Made by a program: the position numbers and the translations under genes. The notes under the pieces are model-generated. The model ran no database searches and was not told the origin of the DNA. It saw only the letters and a program-made list of their open reading frames with translations. 64,000 nt of DNA from the NCBI RefSeq assembly GCF_000166195.2, contig NZ_CM001403.1, forward strand, positions 7,180,877 to 7,244,876. The letters are read 5' to 3'. The DNA is from Mucilaginibacter paludis DSM 18603 (GTDB lineage: Bacteria > Bacteroidota > Bacteroidia > Sphingobacteriales > Sphingobacteriaceae). How positions within the stretch are numbered: position 1 is the stretch's first letter; the number at the start of each line of letters is the position of its first letter. This document shows positions 24,424-33,020 of the stretch, in pieces.

Positions 24424-25416
24424 TTAAGCTGACCTTCGATAGTTTTCAACATACATTTCTCCCCTTTTCACTAAGGAGAACATTCGTAGTATCAGTTTGA
24501 ATTTTATATTGTTTAGCACCAACCCATATTCTTTATTCTGCATCTTGCGCTCTGCGTATGCCCTGATTTCGGGGTCATGCTGCATAGCTGTTTTAGCTGC
24601 CTGGTTAAGTTCCTGTTTCAATTCCTTTTGCGCTAGGTTGCTTGTTCGCCTTCGTCCTTTTTTACTTGTTCCCGAGGTATGCTCAAAGGGAATCACCCCT
24701 ACATATACAGCATAGTGCCTCGCGTCAGGAAAGCTTGTAAAATTCTCCGTGTAGGCTATGGTCATCCAACCATTCACTGCGCCTATGCCTTTAATGCTGG
24801 TGATGATCCGGTAATTCAGATACATCTGCTCATTGCTTTTGATCAGTTCCATGATCCGCGATTCTAGCTCCTTGATATATTCCGAATTGGCATCTCTTTT
24901 TTCGTTAGATATACGGACGATCATATCCTGGTTACTTACCTCATACATATGTTTCCGCTCACCAACAGAGCTCTGATATCCAGCACTTTCCCGTACCAAT
25001 CGTTTACGGAATGAAAGCAAGGTCTTAAGCTCTAAGATTTTATTATCCAACAACTTAGATGGTTCAAGACGCTTGATCTTATCTTCTCCATACTGACCGA
25101 TCCGGAATGCGTCGGCCCTATCGCTTTTGCCCCTGATCATACCCATCGATTGCTTAATCTCTAGTCCAGGCACCCGCCGATAAGCTATAGACTGTGACTC
25201 GCAAAACTGGATGAAACGGTATTCATAACCGCCGGTATATTCCAGTACGATAAACGTTTCCCGTAAATCGATCAGGTTGGTTTTGCACCATTTTTTAAAC
25301 TTGCCGAATCCTTCACTATTGTTATCGATGTGAACGAACAGCTTACGCTCCGACCAACAGATATCGACCGTCTTTTTTGATACATCGACACCTAAAACAA
25401 CATTCCATGTTTTCAT
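24424..25416 (-). CDS. IS110-family transposase (DEDD recombinase)
   Basis: RNA-guided DEDD recombinase of 330 residues. The RuvC-like N-terminal domain has D11 (GVDVSK), E59 (VLEYTGG), D99 and D102 (KSDRADAFRI), the four acidic positions of the family. A coiled-coil spacer (~118-205) leads to the C-terminal Transposase_20 domain starting at IKGIGAVNGW. It contains the conserved serine region HTSGTSKKGRRR (about 262-273), thought to attack DNA. It appears intact. Confidence 0.95.
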   Translation of the reverse strand: MKTWNVVLGVDVSKKTVDICWSERKLFVHIDNNSEGFGKFKKWCKTNLIDLRETFIVLEYTGGYEYRFIQFCESQSIAYRRVPGLEIKQSMGMIRGKSDRADAFRIGQYGEDKIKRLEPSKLLDNKILELKTLLSFRKRLVRESAGYQSSVGERKHMYEVSNQDMIVRISNEKRDANSEYIKELESRIMELIKSNEQMYLNYRIITSIKGIGAVNGWMTIAYTENFTSFPDARHYAVYVGVIPFEHTSGTSKKGRRRTSNLAQKELKQELNQAAKTAMQHDPEIRAYAERKMQNKEYGLVLNNIKFKLILRMFSLVKRGEMYVENYRRSA

Positions 25417-25590
25417 ACGTTTGTGTTTTGATCAATTAATTTAATTGCCTTTTGCCAATCACCTTTGATAAATCAATGGAATTATTCTAGCTGGGCCTTG
25501 GGCAATCTTAAAAAGGCAGGGAACTAATACGACGATTGGTTCTAAAAACCAGGAATGACAAAAGTTCACCCTGCCTTTTTTATAACTTAT
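25417..25590 (-). ncRNA. Candidate bridge RNA region of the IS110 element
   Basis: IS110-group elements encode a bridge RNA in the non-coding end upstream of the transposase. Here that end contains a 12-bp perfect inverted repeat (AAAAAGGCAGGG 25510-25521; CCCTGCCTTTTT 25569-25580) enclosing 47 nt, with a smaller TGGTT/AACCA stem inside. This is a plausible 5' stem-loop. The guide loops were not resolved. The assignment rests on family knowledge plus this structure. Confidence 0.45.
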
Positions 25591-25682
25591 CCACAAACTC
25601 TTTAGTTTTTAACACCCCCCTGCACCCCCCGTTTTCAACAATAACAATTGCTATTAATTATTATCTTTAGACCAAAGGGAAT

Positions 25683-25935
25683 GACAATTTTTGATAAATA
25701 ACATCATACTTCCCCTCCATGTCATCCCGACGTAGGAGGGACCTTTTTCGCGCGATAAGTCTGCTGGATAAAAGTCAGACGCAGAAGATTCCTCTTCGTA
25801 CCTCATCGTGACAATTTTTGATTAATGGCATCATAACCCGCCCATGTCATCCCGACGTAGGAGGGACCTTTTTCGCGCGATAAGTCTGCTGGATACCAGT
25901 CAGACGTATAAGATTCCTCTTTGTACCTCAGCAAT
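25683..25935. repeat. Two tandem copies of a 127-bp dispersed repeat
   Basis: Unit 1 starts at 25683 and unit 2 at 25810, both with GACAATTTTTGAT. Both contain CATCCCGACGTAGGAGGGAC, then TTTTTCGCGCGATAAGTC, and AAGATTCCTCTT near their ends. They differ at scattered positions. No coding potential is seen. Together with the copy at 24291, this points to a dispersed non-coding family, with IS110 lying between copies. The GH92 gene ends 15 bp further on. Confidence 0.85.
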
Positions 25936-25950
25936 AACTTTACACAGCTA

Positions 25951-28518
25951 TCACTTTTTTGTAAACACCCCCTGCACCACAAAGCTCGACTGTCCATTTT
26001 TAACAGCAATACATTTAACAGTTGTAGTTGCCGAAAGCATAACCGGTTTGGTAAACAAAGTCGAGGTTGCGGAAGGCGTAGATCCATCTAAAGTATAATA
26101 AATCTGCGTTTCCGCATCGGCGCAGCCGAAAGAAATACTGATGGAACCACCTTGAATAGCTGCAGATGGAGAAATGATATAAGGATCAGCAACAATCAAA
26201 TTATCCGTTATTTTAGATACTGGTTTCTCCAGCTCCTGCATAAATAGCTTGTTGGGTAGCTTCCCGGTAAACACTTCCCAATCGCCGCCGTTGGCAATAT
26301 CGTTATAGCTTATAAATAATTTACCATAAGGGTTTTTGTTCAGTGTCATCCCTTGCAGGTAAAAACTGGCATCAGAGTTACCGGGCCCGGTTATGGTGAA
26401 CTTTTTGCCGTTCTCCAGGTTGATAACCGCCTTGTCAAATATCGGCGAGCCTAAAAGATAGTCGGGCTGTCCTGGCGCTATGGTATAAAAGCCCAAAGCG
26501 CTCATCACGTACCAGGCCGACATTTGTCCGCAATCTTCGTTACCGGCTAAACCGTCGGGCTTATCTTTGTATTCTTCACGCATAATCCGGTTAAGGTATA
26601 ACTGTGTTTTATACGGAGCATCGGTAAAGTTAAACAAGTAGGCCATGTGGTGGCTGGGCTCGTTACCATGCGCATATTGGCCTATTAAGCCTGTTACATC
26701 TGATTGTTGCCTGCCCGTTAGCTTCTCACTGGTGTTAAACAGTTCATCCAGTTTAGCCTCAAAATTTTGTTTGCCGCCCATGTGCTCAATAAGCCCCTGC
26801 ACATCCTGCGGCACCAAAAACGAGTATTGCCAGGCGTTACCTTCGGTATAATAATCATTGATATCGGTAGGTGAAAAAGGAGTAGCCCAGCCACCATTAA
26901 CACGGGCGCGCATAAACCCGCTCTGGTTATCAAAAACATTTTTCCAGTACTGGCCGCGCCTGGTGTATTCGGCGTAATCCTGTGGCTTGTTCATCATCTT
27001 GGCCATCTGAGCGATGCACCAGTCGTCAATAGCATACTCCAGGGTTTTAGATACCGATTCGTTTTCATCGGCAGCCAGCACCGCGCCGTTTTTACGGTAC
27101 GATTCCAGCCCGAACTGATTGCGGTTAACGGCCGCTTTCATGGCGGTAAAAGCTTTTTCGGCATCAAAATCGCGTATCCCTTTAGCATAGGCGTCAACAA
27201 TAACGGGGATGGAGTGATTGCCCACCATGCAAAAAGTTTCGTTCGATGCCAGTGGCCATATTGGTAACAAATTAGCCTGATCGTACATCGCAAGGAAGCT
27301 CTTGATAAAATCAAGCGTGCGTTTTTTGTTGATGATGGTTTGCAGCGGATGCTGAGCGCGGTAGGTATCCCATAAGGAGAATACGGTATAATATTCAAAT
27401 CCCTCGGCTTTATGGGTTTTTTGGTCCAAACCACGGTACTGCCCGTCTACATCGCTATAAACATTGGGTGCGCACATAGTATGATACAAAGCCGTGTAAA
27501 ATATGGTTTGTTTCATTTTCGCATAGTCCACAACCGGAGTTTTAGGTTTTGGAGCGCCGCCATATCCGCCGTAACCATAACCTGGTTGGGCATTGTTGGC
27601 CTGTGGCAGCGGCATAGCAACCGGGTTGCTGCTTTCCACTTCAATTTTCGACAGCTCGTTTATCCAATCGGTTTTAGCCGCTTTTTGTACCTTTTTAAAA
27701 TCAAAGTCGGGTACTTCGGTGTCCAGGTTTTTCAAAGCACCTTCGGTACTTACCGATGATATACCTACCTTGGATATTACCTCGCCTGGGCTATCAAACT
27801 GGATGTACATTTTAACATTTTTTCCCTCCACCTTGCTTTGGCCGTTTTGCAGCGCATCATTTAACGCTATTCCGTAAGTTTTAAACGGTTTTGAAAATTT
27901 AGCATAAAAATAAACGTATTGATCGTCGGCCCATGATTTTGATCGGCGCAATCCCCGTATCTCATGATCGTTAACTACCTCTATCCACGAGTCCAGAACC
28001 TCATCACGATGTTTCAAATCGATAATAATATTGCATTGTTTACTGCCCGGGAAGGTATAGCGGTGCACGCCCACGCGTTTGGTAGCCGTTAGTTCAACTT
28101 CGATATTGTATTTTTCGAGCTTGGTTTTATAGTAGCCGGGCAAAGCTTGTTCGTTTTTCTTTTTAAAGGATGAGCTGTACTGCGTGTTTTGGAACTTGGG
28201 ATCGCCGGTGGTGGGCATAAACAGCACATCACAATAATCGGCTATGCCTGTACCACTTAGGTGCGTATGCGAGAAGCCATAAACAACCGTATCTGTATAG
28301 TGGTAGCCCGATGTACCGTCCCAGCCTTCCAGCCTGGTATCCGGACTGAGCTGTACCATACCAAACGGAACCACCGCGCCGGGATAGGTGTGACCATGGC
28401 CGCCGGTACCTATAAAAGGATTAACGAAGGGGGTAAAGTCTTTCTTTTTCTTTTGTGCCGATACCGGCAACGATATAATAGAGAATAAAACTAAGATTGA
28501 AAGGTACTTATGCTTCAT
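25951..28518 (-). CDS. GH92 family alpha-mannosidase
   Basis: Exported calcium-dependent exo-alpha-mannosidase of 855 residues. After a signal peptide MKHKYLSILVLFSIISLPVSAQ comes the GH92 N-terminal domain, starting VNPFIGTGGHGHTYPGAVVP (residues 32-51) with FSHTHLSGTGIADY. The (alpha/alpha)6 catalytic domain (~340-720) includes GNEDCGQMSAWYVMSALGFY at about 660. The last ~75 residues (YYTLDGSTPS and on) form a chitobiase/Fn3-like C-terminal domain, an add-on not in every GH92. Substrates are likely mannoside side chains of fungal or plant glycans; linkage specificity cannot be read. No SusC/SusD pair is nearby. Confidence 0.95.
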   Translation of the reverse strand: MKHKYLSILVLFSIISLPVSAQKKKKDFTPFVNPFIGTGGHGHTYPGAVVPFGMVQLSPDTRLEGWDGTSGYHYTDTVVYGFSHTHLSGTGIADYCDVLFMPTTGDPKFQNTQYSSSFKKKNEQALPGYYKTKLEKYNIEVELTATKRVGVHRYTFPGSKQCNIIIDLKHRDEVLDSWIEVVNDHEIRGLRRSKSWADDQYVYFYAKFSKPFKTYGIALNDALQNGQSKVEGKNVKMYIQFDSPGEVISKVGISSVSTEGALKNLDTEVPDFDFKKVQKAAKTDWINELSKIEVESSNPVAMPLPQANNAQPGYGYGGYGGAPKPKTPVVDYAKMKQTIFYTALYHTMCAPNVYSDVDGQYRGLDQKTHKAEGFEYYTVFSLWDTYRAQHPLQTIINKKRTLDFIKSFLAMYDQANLLPIWPLASNETFCMVGNHSIPVIVDAYAKGIRDFDAEKAFTAMKAAVNRNQFGLESYRKNGAVLAADENESVSKTLEYAIDDWCIAQMAKMMNKPQDYAEYTRRGQYWKNVFDNQSGFMRARVNGGWATPFSPTDINDYYTEGNAWQYSFLVPQDVQGLIEHMGGKQNFEAKLDELFNTSEKLTGRQQSDVTGLIGQYAHGNEPSHHMAYLFNFTDAPYKTQLYLNRIMREEYKDKPDGLAGNEDCGQMSAWYVMSALGFYTIAPGQPDYLLGSPIFDKAVINLENGKKFTITGPGNSDASFYLQGMTLNKNPYGKLFISYNDIANGGDWEVFTGKLPNKLFMQELEKPVSKITDNLIVADPYIISPSAAIQGGSISISFGCADAETQIYYTLDGSTPSATSTLFTKPVMLSATTTVKCIAVKNGQSSFVVQGVFTKK

Positions 28519-28833
28519 GGATTGATAACGGTAAATTTTGTGCGTGAATATCGGTACTAAAAATTAATTTTCGGCATGGCTGCTTGATGGTATACCGATA
28601 TAAATTAACAAAACTGGCGATTAATAGGGCATGTTTTTGGGCACCGGTAAAATAACAATTGCCAATCTGGCTTAAAAGCTAAGTGCGGTGCTATCCGGCT
28701 TCGGAGAAAGTTGGCATGTACTTTTTTTTGCCCAAGTATAAACAACGATAATTTGCTAAATAAACAGCCAGATTGACGTCAGGTTGATCAAACAGGTTTA
28801 GTTCAATTTCCTTTAATTAAGCAGTTTTACGCC
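28519..28833. other. Non-coding stretch upstream of the GH92 gene
   Basis: About 315 bp with no gene and no convincing promoter match in either direction. Nothing else was seen before the dispersed palindromic element begins. Confidence 0.4.
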
Positions 28834-29030
28834 GGGTTGCAGAGTTCGTCGCGTGGCGAACACACCCCCGCAGCCGCACTTCCGAGCCCACCCCCTCTCA
28901 AGAGGGGAGCCGAATAACAGCCTTATTATCAATGAAATAAATAAAAAAAAGCGGCGGAAAAGCGCGATTCCCCTCTTGAGAGGGGCGGAGGGGTGTGTTC
29001 TATGCGAGCGATGGTAAAGCGTAACCTGCT
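28834..29030. repeat. Dispersed imperfect-palindrome element (intact copy)
   Basis: About 195 bp with imperfect inverted ends of about 40 bp. The left end has GAACACACCCC, and the right end has the complementary GGGGTGTGTTC. Two internal 16-bp palindromes are present: CCCCTCTCAAGAGGGG near 28902-28917 and CCCCTCTTGAGAGGGG near 28970-28985. There is no coding capacity, so it is MITE- or REP-like. A second copy around 61.7-63.4 kb is split by the IS4-family element. Confidence 0.8.
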
Positions 29031-29121
29031 TTCTTATCTAATTATTGCTTAGCATCTGGCACCTTTGCGTACATCTTCCATAAGAAACCCCATCTCTTAA
29101 CTAAACGGCATTGTATTTTAA

Positions 29122-29904
29122 TTAAAGTTTAATCTCGAAATCGTCGGCGTCCTTTAAAAAGGGGAGGGCTTGCCGGGTATTAACCACCTCGTCGGGATTT
29201 ATTGTAAAGGTATAAACGTCCTCTTCATCGCGTTTATAGTAAACCACGTTCCCGTTCGGATCGATACAGGTTGAATCGCCGGAATGGTATACTTCGTTAC
29301 CATCGTGTCCAACACGGTTAACCGCAATAACATAACATTGGTTCTCAACGGCCCGGGCAGGTATTAGCGTACGCCAATGCAGGGCGCGTTTTTCGGGCCA
29401 GTTGGCTACCACCAATAATAAATCGTAAGCGGCATCGTTGTTTCGTAACCATACCGGGAAACGAAGGTCATAACAAATTGCCGGGCAAATTTTCCATCCG
29501 TTTAGTTCAACTATCAAACGCTTGTTGCCTGCGGTATAGGTTTGATGTTCCTGGCCCAGGGCAAATAAATGCCGTTTGTCGTATTGTTGAAAAGTGCCAT
29601 CGGGAAGCATCCAGATCAGGCGGTTATAATAGTTTCCGTTTTCGGTGATGATGAGGCTTCCGGTAACAACGCTGTCGTATTTTTGAGCTACGGTTTGCAT
29701 CCATCGCATGGTTTTGCCATTCATGGGCTCGGCTAAGGCACTTACATTCATGCTAAAGCCGGTGTTAAACATTTCGGGCAGGATGATCAGATCTGTTTTT
29801 TCGCGGATGCCGGTTAATCTTAACGATATGTTTTGAAGGTTTTTATCAATATTTTCCCAGAATAGATAACCCTGGAAAACTGTTATTTTTAAATTATCCA
29901 TCAA
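29122..29904 (-). CDS. Omega-amidase, nitrilase superfamily (YafV/NIT2-like)
   Basis: Carbon-nitrogen hydrolase of 260 residues. The catalytic triad is visible as E44 (LPEMFNTGF), K110 (YDKRHLFA) and C144 (CYDLRFPVW). These motifs, especially MFNTGFSM and CYDLRFP, match the YafV/NIT2 omega-amidases that hydrolyse alpha-ketoglutaramate and alpha-ketosuccinamate. It is cytoplasmic. It lies 36 nt downstream of a PLP aminotransferase; together they fit the glutamine transaminase/omega-amidase (glutaminase II) route used in methionine salvage. Either of two adjacent Met codons could be the start. Confidence 0.88.
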   Translation of the reverse strand: MMDNLKITVFQGYLFWENIDKNLQNISLRLTGIREKTDLIILPEMFNTGFSMNVSALAEPMNGKTMRWMQTVAQKYDSVVTGSLIITENGNYYNRLIWMLPDGTFQQYDKRHLFALGQEHQTYTAGNKRLIVELNGWKICPAICYDLRFPVWLRNNDAAYDLLLVVANWPEKRALHWRTLIPARAVENQCYVIAVNRVGHDGNEVYHSGDSTCIDPNGNVVYYKRDEEDVYTFTINPDEVVNTRQALPFLKDADDFEIKL

Positions 29905-29940
29905 ATTTTGATTATGGCCGGGTAGAGCAGCCTGTAAATA

Positions 29941-31086
29941 TTAAATTTTCATCAGCTTATTAACGGCTTTATCTAATGTTTCTTGCTGTTTGGCAAAACA
30001 AAACCTTAAAACCTGGTGGTCTGTTCCCCTCGAATAAAAAGCTGATGTTGGTATAGAAGCAACTCCAAATTCCCTGGTAATACGCGGCGCTATTTCGGTA
30101 TCTTTCTCATCGCTGATGTTGCTATACCTTACAGATTGGAAATAAGCGCCTGAGCATGGTAATAACTCAAACCGGGTTTGCGCCAATGCGGAGCGGAAGT
30201 AATCTCGTTTTTGCTGGAAAAAGTCGGCCAGGCCGAGGTATACATTTTCGTCTTTCAGGTATTCGGCTACGGCATATTGCATGGGCGTATTCACGCTGAA
30301 TACTAAAAATTGATGGAGCTTCCTAAACTCCTGCATCAACAGGGCAGGGGCTACACAATAGCCTAATTTCCAGCCTGTGGTATGGAATAATTTGCCAAAT
30401 GAGGCTACTATAAAGCTCCGTTTGCGAAGCTCTTCATACCGGGCCATACTGTGATGGGTTTGCCCGTCAAAAATAATATGCTCGTAAACTTCGTCGCTCA
30501 GTATCAGTATATCCTGATCTTTAACAATGGCCGTCAGTTCGTCAATATCGCTTTGCTGTAATACGGTGGCCGTTGGATTATGGGGCGAGTTCAGGATGAT
30601 CATCCTTGTTTTATTGGTGATCAGCCTGCGCACCATATCCCATGGGATTCGGTAATCTGGCGGAGCCAGCTCAAGTGATTTAACGATGCCTCCCATTAAC
30701 TTAATGGCCGGGGCGTAACAATCATATGCGGGCTCAAAAACAATAACCTCGTCGTTAGGCTGTATAGCGGCAGATATAGCGGTAAAAACGCCTTGCGTTC
30801 CTCCGGCCGTTATGGTGATCTCGGTATCTGGATGATACTGCGCGCCATATAGTTTCTCCAGTTTAATGCTGATTTGCTCGCGCAAGCCCATCACGCCAGC
30901 CATTGGCGCGTATTGATTATGCCCGTCTTTCATGGCCTTGTTAACCAGACTGACCAACTCTGGCGAGCAGGTATAATCCGGGAAGCCCTGCGAGAGGTTA
31001 ATAGCGCCAACCTCGGTAGCCAGGGCAGACATAGTTGTAAATATGTTTGTACCGGTTTGCGGAAGTTTGGATGTTATACGTATCAT
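29941..31086 (-). CDS. PLP-dependent aminotransferase, methionine/glutamine type
   Basis: Class I fold-type aminotransferase of 381 residues. The substrate-binding start INLSQGFPDYTCSPEL (~29-44), NSPHNPTATV (~166-175), SDEVYEHIIFDG (~202-213) and the PLP-binding lysine K232 in SFGKLFHTTGWKLGY are present. INLSQGFPD is typical of the kynurenine/glutamine transaminase K and E. coli YbdL methionine aminotransferase group. The downstream omega-amidase supports glutamine as amino donor to 2-oxo-4-methylthiobutanoate. It is the first gene of the two-gene unit. Confidence 0.88.
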   Translation of the reverse strand: MIRITSKLPQTGTNIFTTMSALATEVGAINLSQGFPDYTCSPELVSLVNKAMKDGHNQYAPMAGVMGLREQISIKLEKLYGAQYHPDTEITITAGGTQGVFTAISAAIQPNDEVIVFEPAYDCYAPAIKLMGGIVKSLELAPPDYRIPWDMVRRLITNKTRMIILNSPHNPTATVLQQSDIDELTAIVKDQDILILSDEVYEHIIFDGQTHHSMARYEELRKRSFIVASFGKLFHTTGWKLGYCVAPALLMQEFRKLHQFLVFSVNTPMQYAVAEYLKDENVYLGLADFFQQKRDYFRSALAQTRFELLPCSGAYFQSVRYSNISDEKDTEIAPRITREFGVASIPTSAFYSRGTDHQVLRFCFAKQQETLDKAVNKLMKI

Positions 31087-31124
31087 GCATGGCGAAAATA
31101 GATAAAAAATTAATTATAAGTCAA

Positions 31125-31132
31125 CAAAAATA
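31125..31132 (-). promoter_or_regulatory. Candidate -7 box of the aminotransferase/omega-amidase unit
   Basis: The minus strand reads TATTTTTG, an exact TANNTTTG match, about 39 nt before the aminotransferase start codon. A TTTG (31159-31162 on the minus strand) lies 26 nt further upstream, somewhat far for a -33 element. Confidence 0.45.
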
Positions 31133-31179
31133 GATCATATAAAAATTCGCTTGTGCTACAAATTGTTTAAATTAGCATA

Positions 31180-32151
31180 ATGAAGCACCAAATTTTATTA
31201 GTTACTACCGCAATTGCCTTTATATTAACTGCTTGTAACTCCTCAAAAAAAAATGATGTTGCTACCATTGGCTTTGTAGATGCCTTTGAAGATGCTACTA
31301 TAGCCAAAGCAAGAACAGGTTTTACCGATGCATTGAAGAAGAATGGCTTTAGCGAAGATCAGAAGAATGTAAAAATTATTTATAACAATGCACAGGGTAG
31401 CCTGCCAACGCTTACCCAAATTGTTAACGCTTTTGTAGGGCAAAAGGTTGATGTTTTAGCTACCTGTACCACGCTATCCACCATTACTGCCATACAGAAA
31501 ACAAAAACTATCCCTATTTTCCAAATGGTATCGCCAACACCGGCTTTAATGAAAGCCGTAGATGCATCAGGCAAGGCACCTGTTAATTTGTTTGGTACCG
31601 AGGAGGATTTGGCTTACATAGATACGTCGTTTTCCATCATCCCGAAATTAATTAAGCCCAAAAGTGGTAAACTGGTAGTGGGGATGATCTATAATCAATC
31701 GGAACCGCAATCGGTTGATGCGATGAACCGCATTAAGGGTTTGGCGGATAAACTCAATATAACTTTAACGTCCATCCCGGTTAATACCTCGGCAGATGCG
31801 CAAATGGTAACGCAATCGTTGCTTACAAAAAACCTGGATGCTTTTTTTGCCAACCCCGATAACACAGTCTTTGCTTCGTTTGAAACGATATTGAAAAATT
31901 GTGATCAAAAACATGTTCCTATTTTTACCAGCGAAGCCGGTTTGGTAGAACGTGGTGCTCTTGTTGCTTTTGGCGCCGATATTTACCAGTGGGGCTACCA
32001 ATCTGGGTTGCAGGCTGCACAATATCTTAAAACGCATCAAACCGAAGGCTTAAAATTAGAGATGGTAAAAGTGCGCAAGCGGGTTTACAATGTGCAAACG
32101 GCAAAAAAATACAACATTACCGTTCCGGCAAACTTTGAACCCGTTAAGTAA
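31180..32151 (+). CDS. ABC transporter substrate-binding lipoprotein, TrpX-like
   Basis: Binding protein of 323 residues of the ABC_sub_bind (PF04392-type) family. The lipoprotein signal MKHQILLVTTAIAFILTAC has lipobox Cys at residue 19. The ligand-binding fold follows: GFVDAFEDATIAKARTGF, then QGSLPTLTQIVNAFVGQKVDVL, and NPDNTVFASFETI. Relatives in Firmicutes (TrpX) import tryptophan or tyrosine, and other members have unknown ligands, so the substrate is unassigned. The last base is shared with the permease start, so the genes are translationally coupled. Confidence 0.88.
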   Translation: MKHQILLVTTAIAFILTACNSSKKNDVATIGFVDAFEDATIAKARTGFTDALKKNGFSEDQKNVKIIYNNAQGSLPTLTQIVNAFVGQKVDVLATCTTLSTITAIQKTKTIPIFQMVSPTPALMKAVDASGKAPVNLFGTEEDLAYIDTSFSIIPKLIKPKSGKLVVGMIYNQSEPQSVDAMNRIKGLADKLNITLTSIPVNTSADAQMVTQSLLTKNLDAFFANPDNTVFASFETILKNCDQKHVPIFTSEAGLVERGALVAFGADIYQWGYQSGLQAAQYLKTHQTEGLKLEMVKVRKRVYNVQTAKKYNITVPANFEPVK

Positions 32152-33020
32152 TGGACTTTTTTTTATCAGCACTTTTACAAGGTCTTTGTTTTTCTGGAAT
32201 TGCCCTTGGCATTTATATTTCCATGCGGATCTTTAATATCCCCGATATTACAACCGATGGTAGCTACACTTTAGGCGGCGTAGTAACGGCTGTATTACTC
32301 ACACATCATTTACCCGGATCGGTTATTTTGCCGGCTGTTATTGTTGCGGGCGCTATTGCCGGGGCATTAACCGGGCTAATTCATACCAAACTAAAAATTA
32401 ATGCATTGCTTGCGGGTATTTTAGTGATGACGGCCCTCTATTCTGTCAATTTGGTTGTCATGGGGCGCTCCAACCTGCCTGTTATCAGTTTGCCCACACT
32501 ATTTGATGCTGTTAAGTTAGTTGCCGATGCTAATCAAAATTCTTTTTATATCCTGATCGTTTTTGTTCTGCTGATCACCTTATTGATAGGGTATCTGCTG
32601 AAAACTGATTTCGGCATTGCCATGCGCGCCACCGGCAACAGCGAATCAATGATTAAGGCCCTGGGTGTTAACACCGACCGGATGAAAATTATCGGCCTGG
32701 CCTTGGCCAACGCTTTAACAGCCGTGAGCGGATATTTGATGACCCAGTTTCAGGGCTTCGCAGATATCAGTATGGGTATCGGCATCGTTATTTGGGGGCT
32801 GGGCTCGGTCATCATCGGCGAAACGCTGATCAACTGGTTTTCTATTACATCTGTTTGGCTTAGTTTAGCAGCCGTGCTGTTGGGGGCTATCCTGTTTCAA
32901 TTGGTATTGGCGGTTACCTTAACTATTGGTGTCGATCCTAATCTGCTGAAATTGGTAACGGCAGTTTTTGTGTTGCTGATCGTTAGCCTTCCTAAACTGA
33001 ATTTTACAAAAGCAGCATGA
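32151..33020 (+). CDS. ABC transporter permease (branched-chain/TrpY type)
   Basis: Inner-membrane permease of 289 residues with about eight hydrophobic segments, of the BPD_transp_2 family. NIPDITTDGSYTLGG (~24-38) and the cytoplasmic loop AMRATGNSESMIKALGVNTDRMKI (~157-180) match this type. It forms the channel for the preceding binding protein and the following ATPase, overlapping by 1 and 4 nt respectively. Confidence 0.92.
   Translation: MDFFLSALLQGLCFSGIALGIYISMRIFNIPDITTDGSYTLGGVVTAVLLTHHLPGSVILPAVIVAGAIAGALTGLIHTKLKINALLAGILVMTALYSVNLVVMGRSNLPVISLPTLFDAVKLVADANQNSFYILIVFVLLITLLIGYLLKTDFGIAMRATGNSESMIKALGVNTDRMKIIGLALANALTAVSGYLMTQFQGFADISMGIGIVIWGLGSVIIGETLINWFSITSVWLSLAAVLLGAILFQLVLAVTLTIGVDPNLLKLVTAVFVLLIVSLPKLNFTKAA

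Larger units (their letters stand above)
24374..25600 (-). mobile_element. IS110-family insertion sequence
   Basis: Element of about 1.2 kb comprising the transposase at 24424-25416 and a long non-coding 5' end. Ends are approximate: IS110 elements lack usable terminal inverted repeats and make little or no target duplication. The left limit is taken where the dispersed repeat stops and the right limit just after the 25569-25580 stem arm. It is flanked on both sides by copies of the same dispersed repeat family. Confidence 0.75.

Noticed and set aside
25417..25950. A gene in the 530-bp gap between IS110 and GH92
   Set aside because: Frames there cross the 127-bp tandem repeats and have no recognisable product. 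The region is explained by the IS end and the repeats.
31087..31179. T-box or amino-acid riboswitch before the TrpX-like gene
   Set aside because: Only 93 bp, AT-rich, with no T-box core or stable stem visible.
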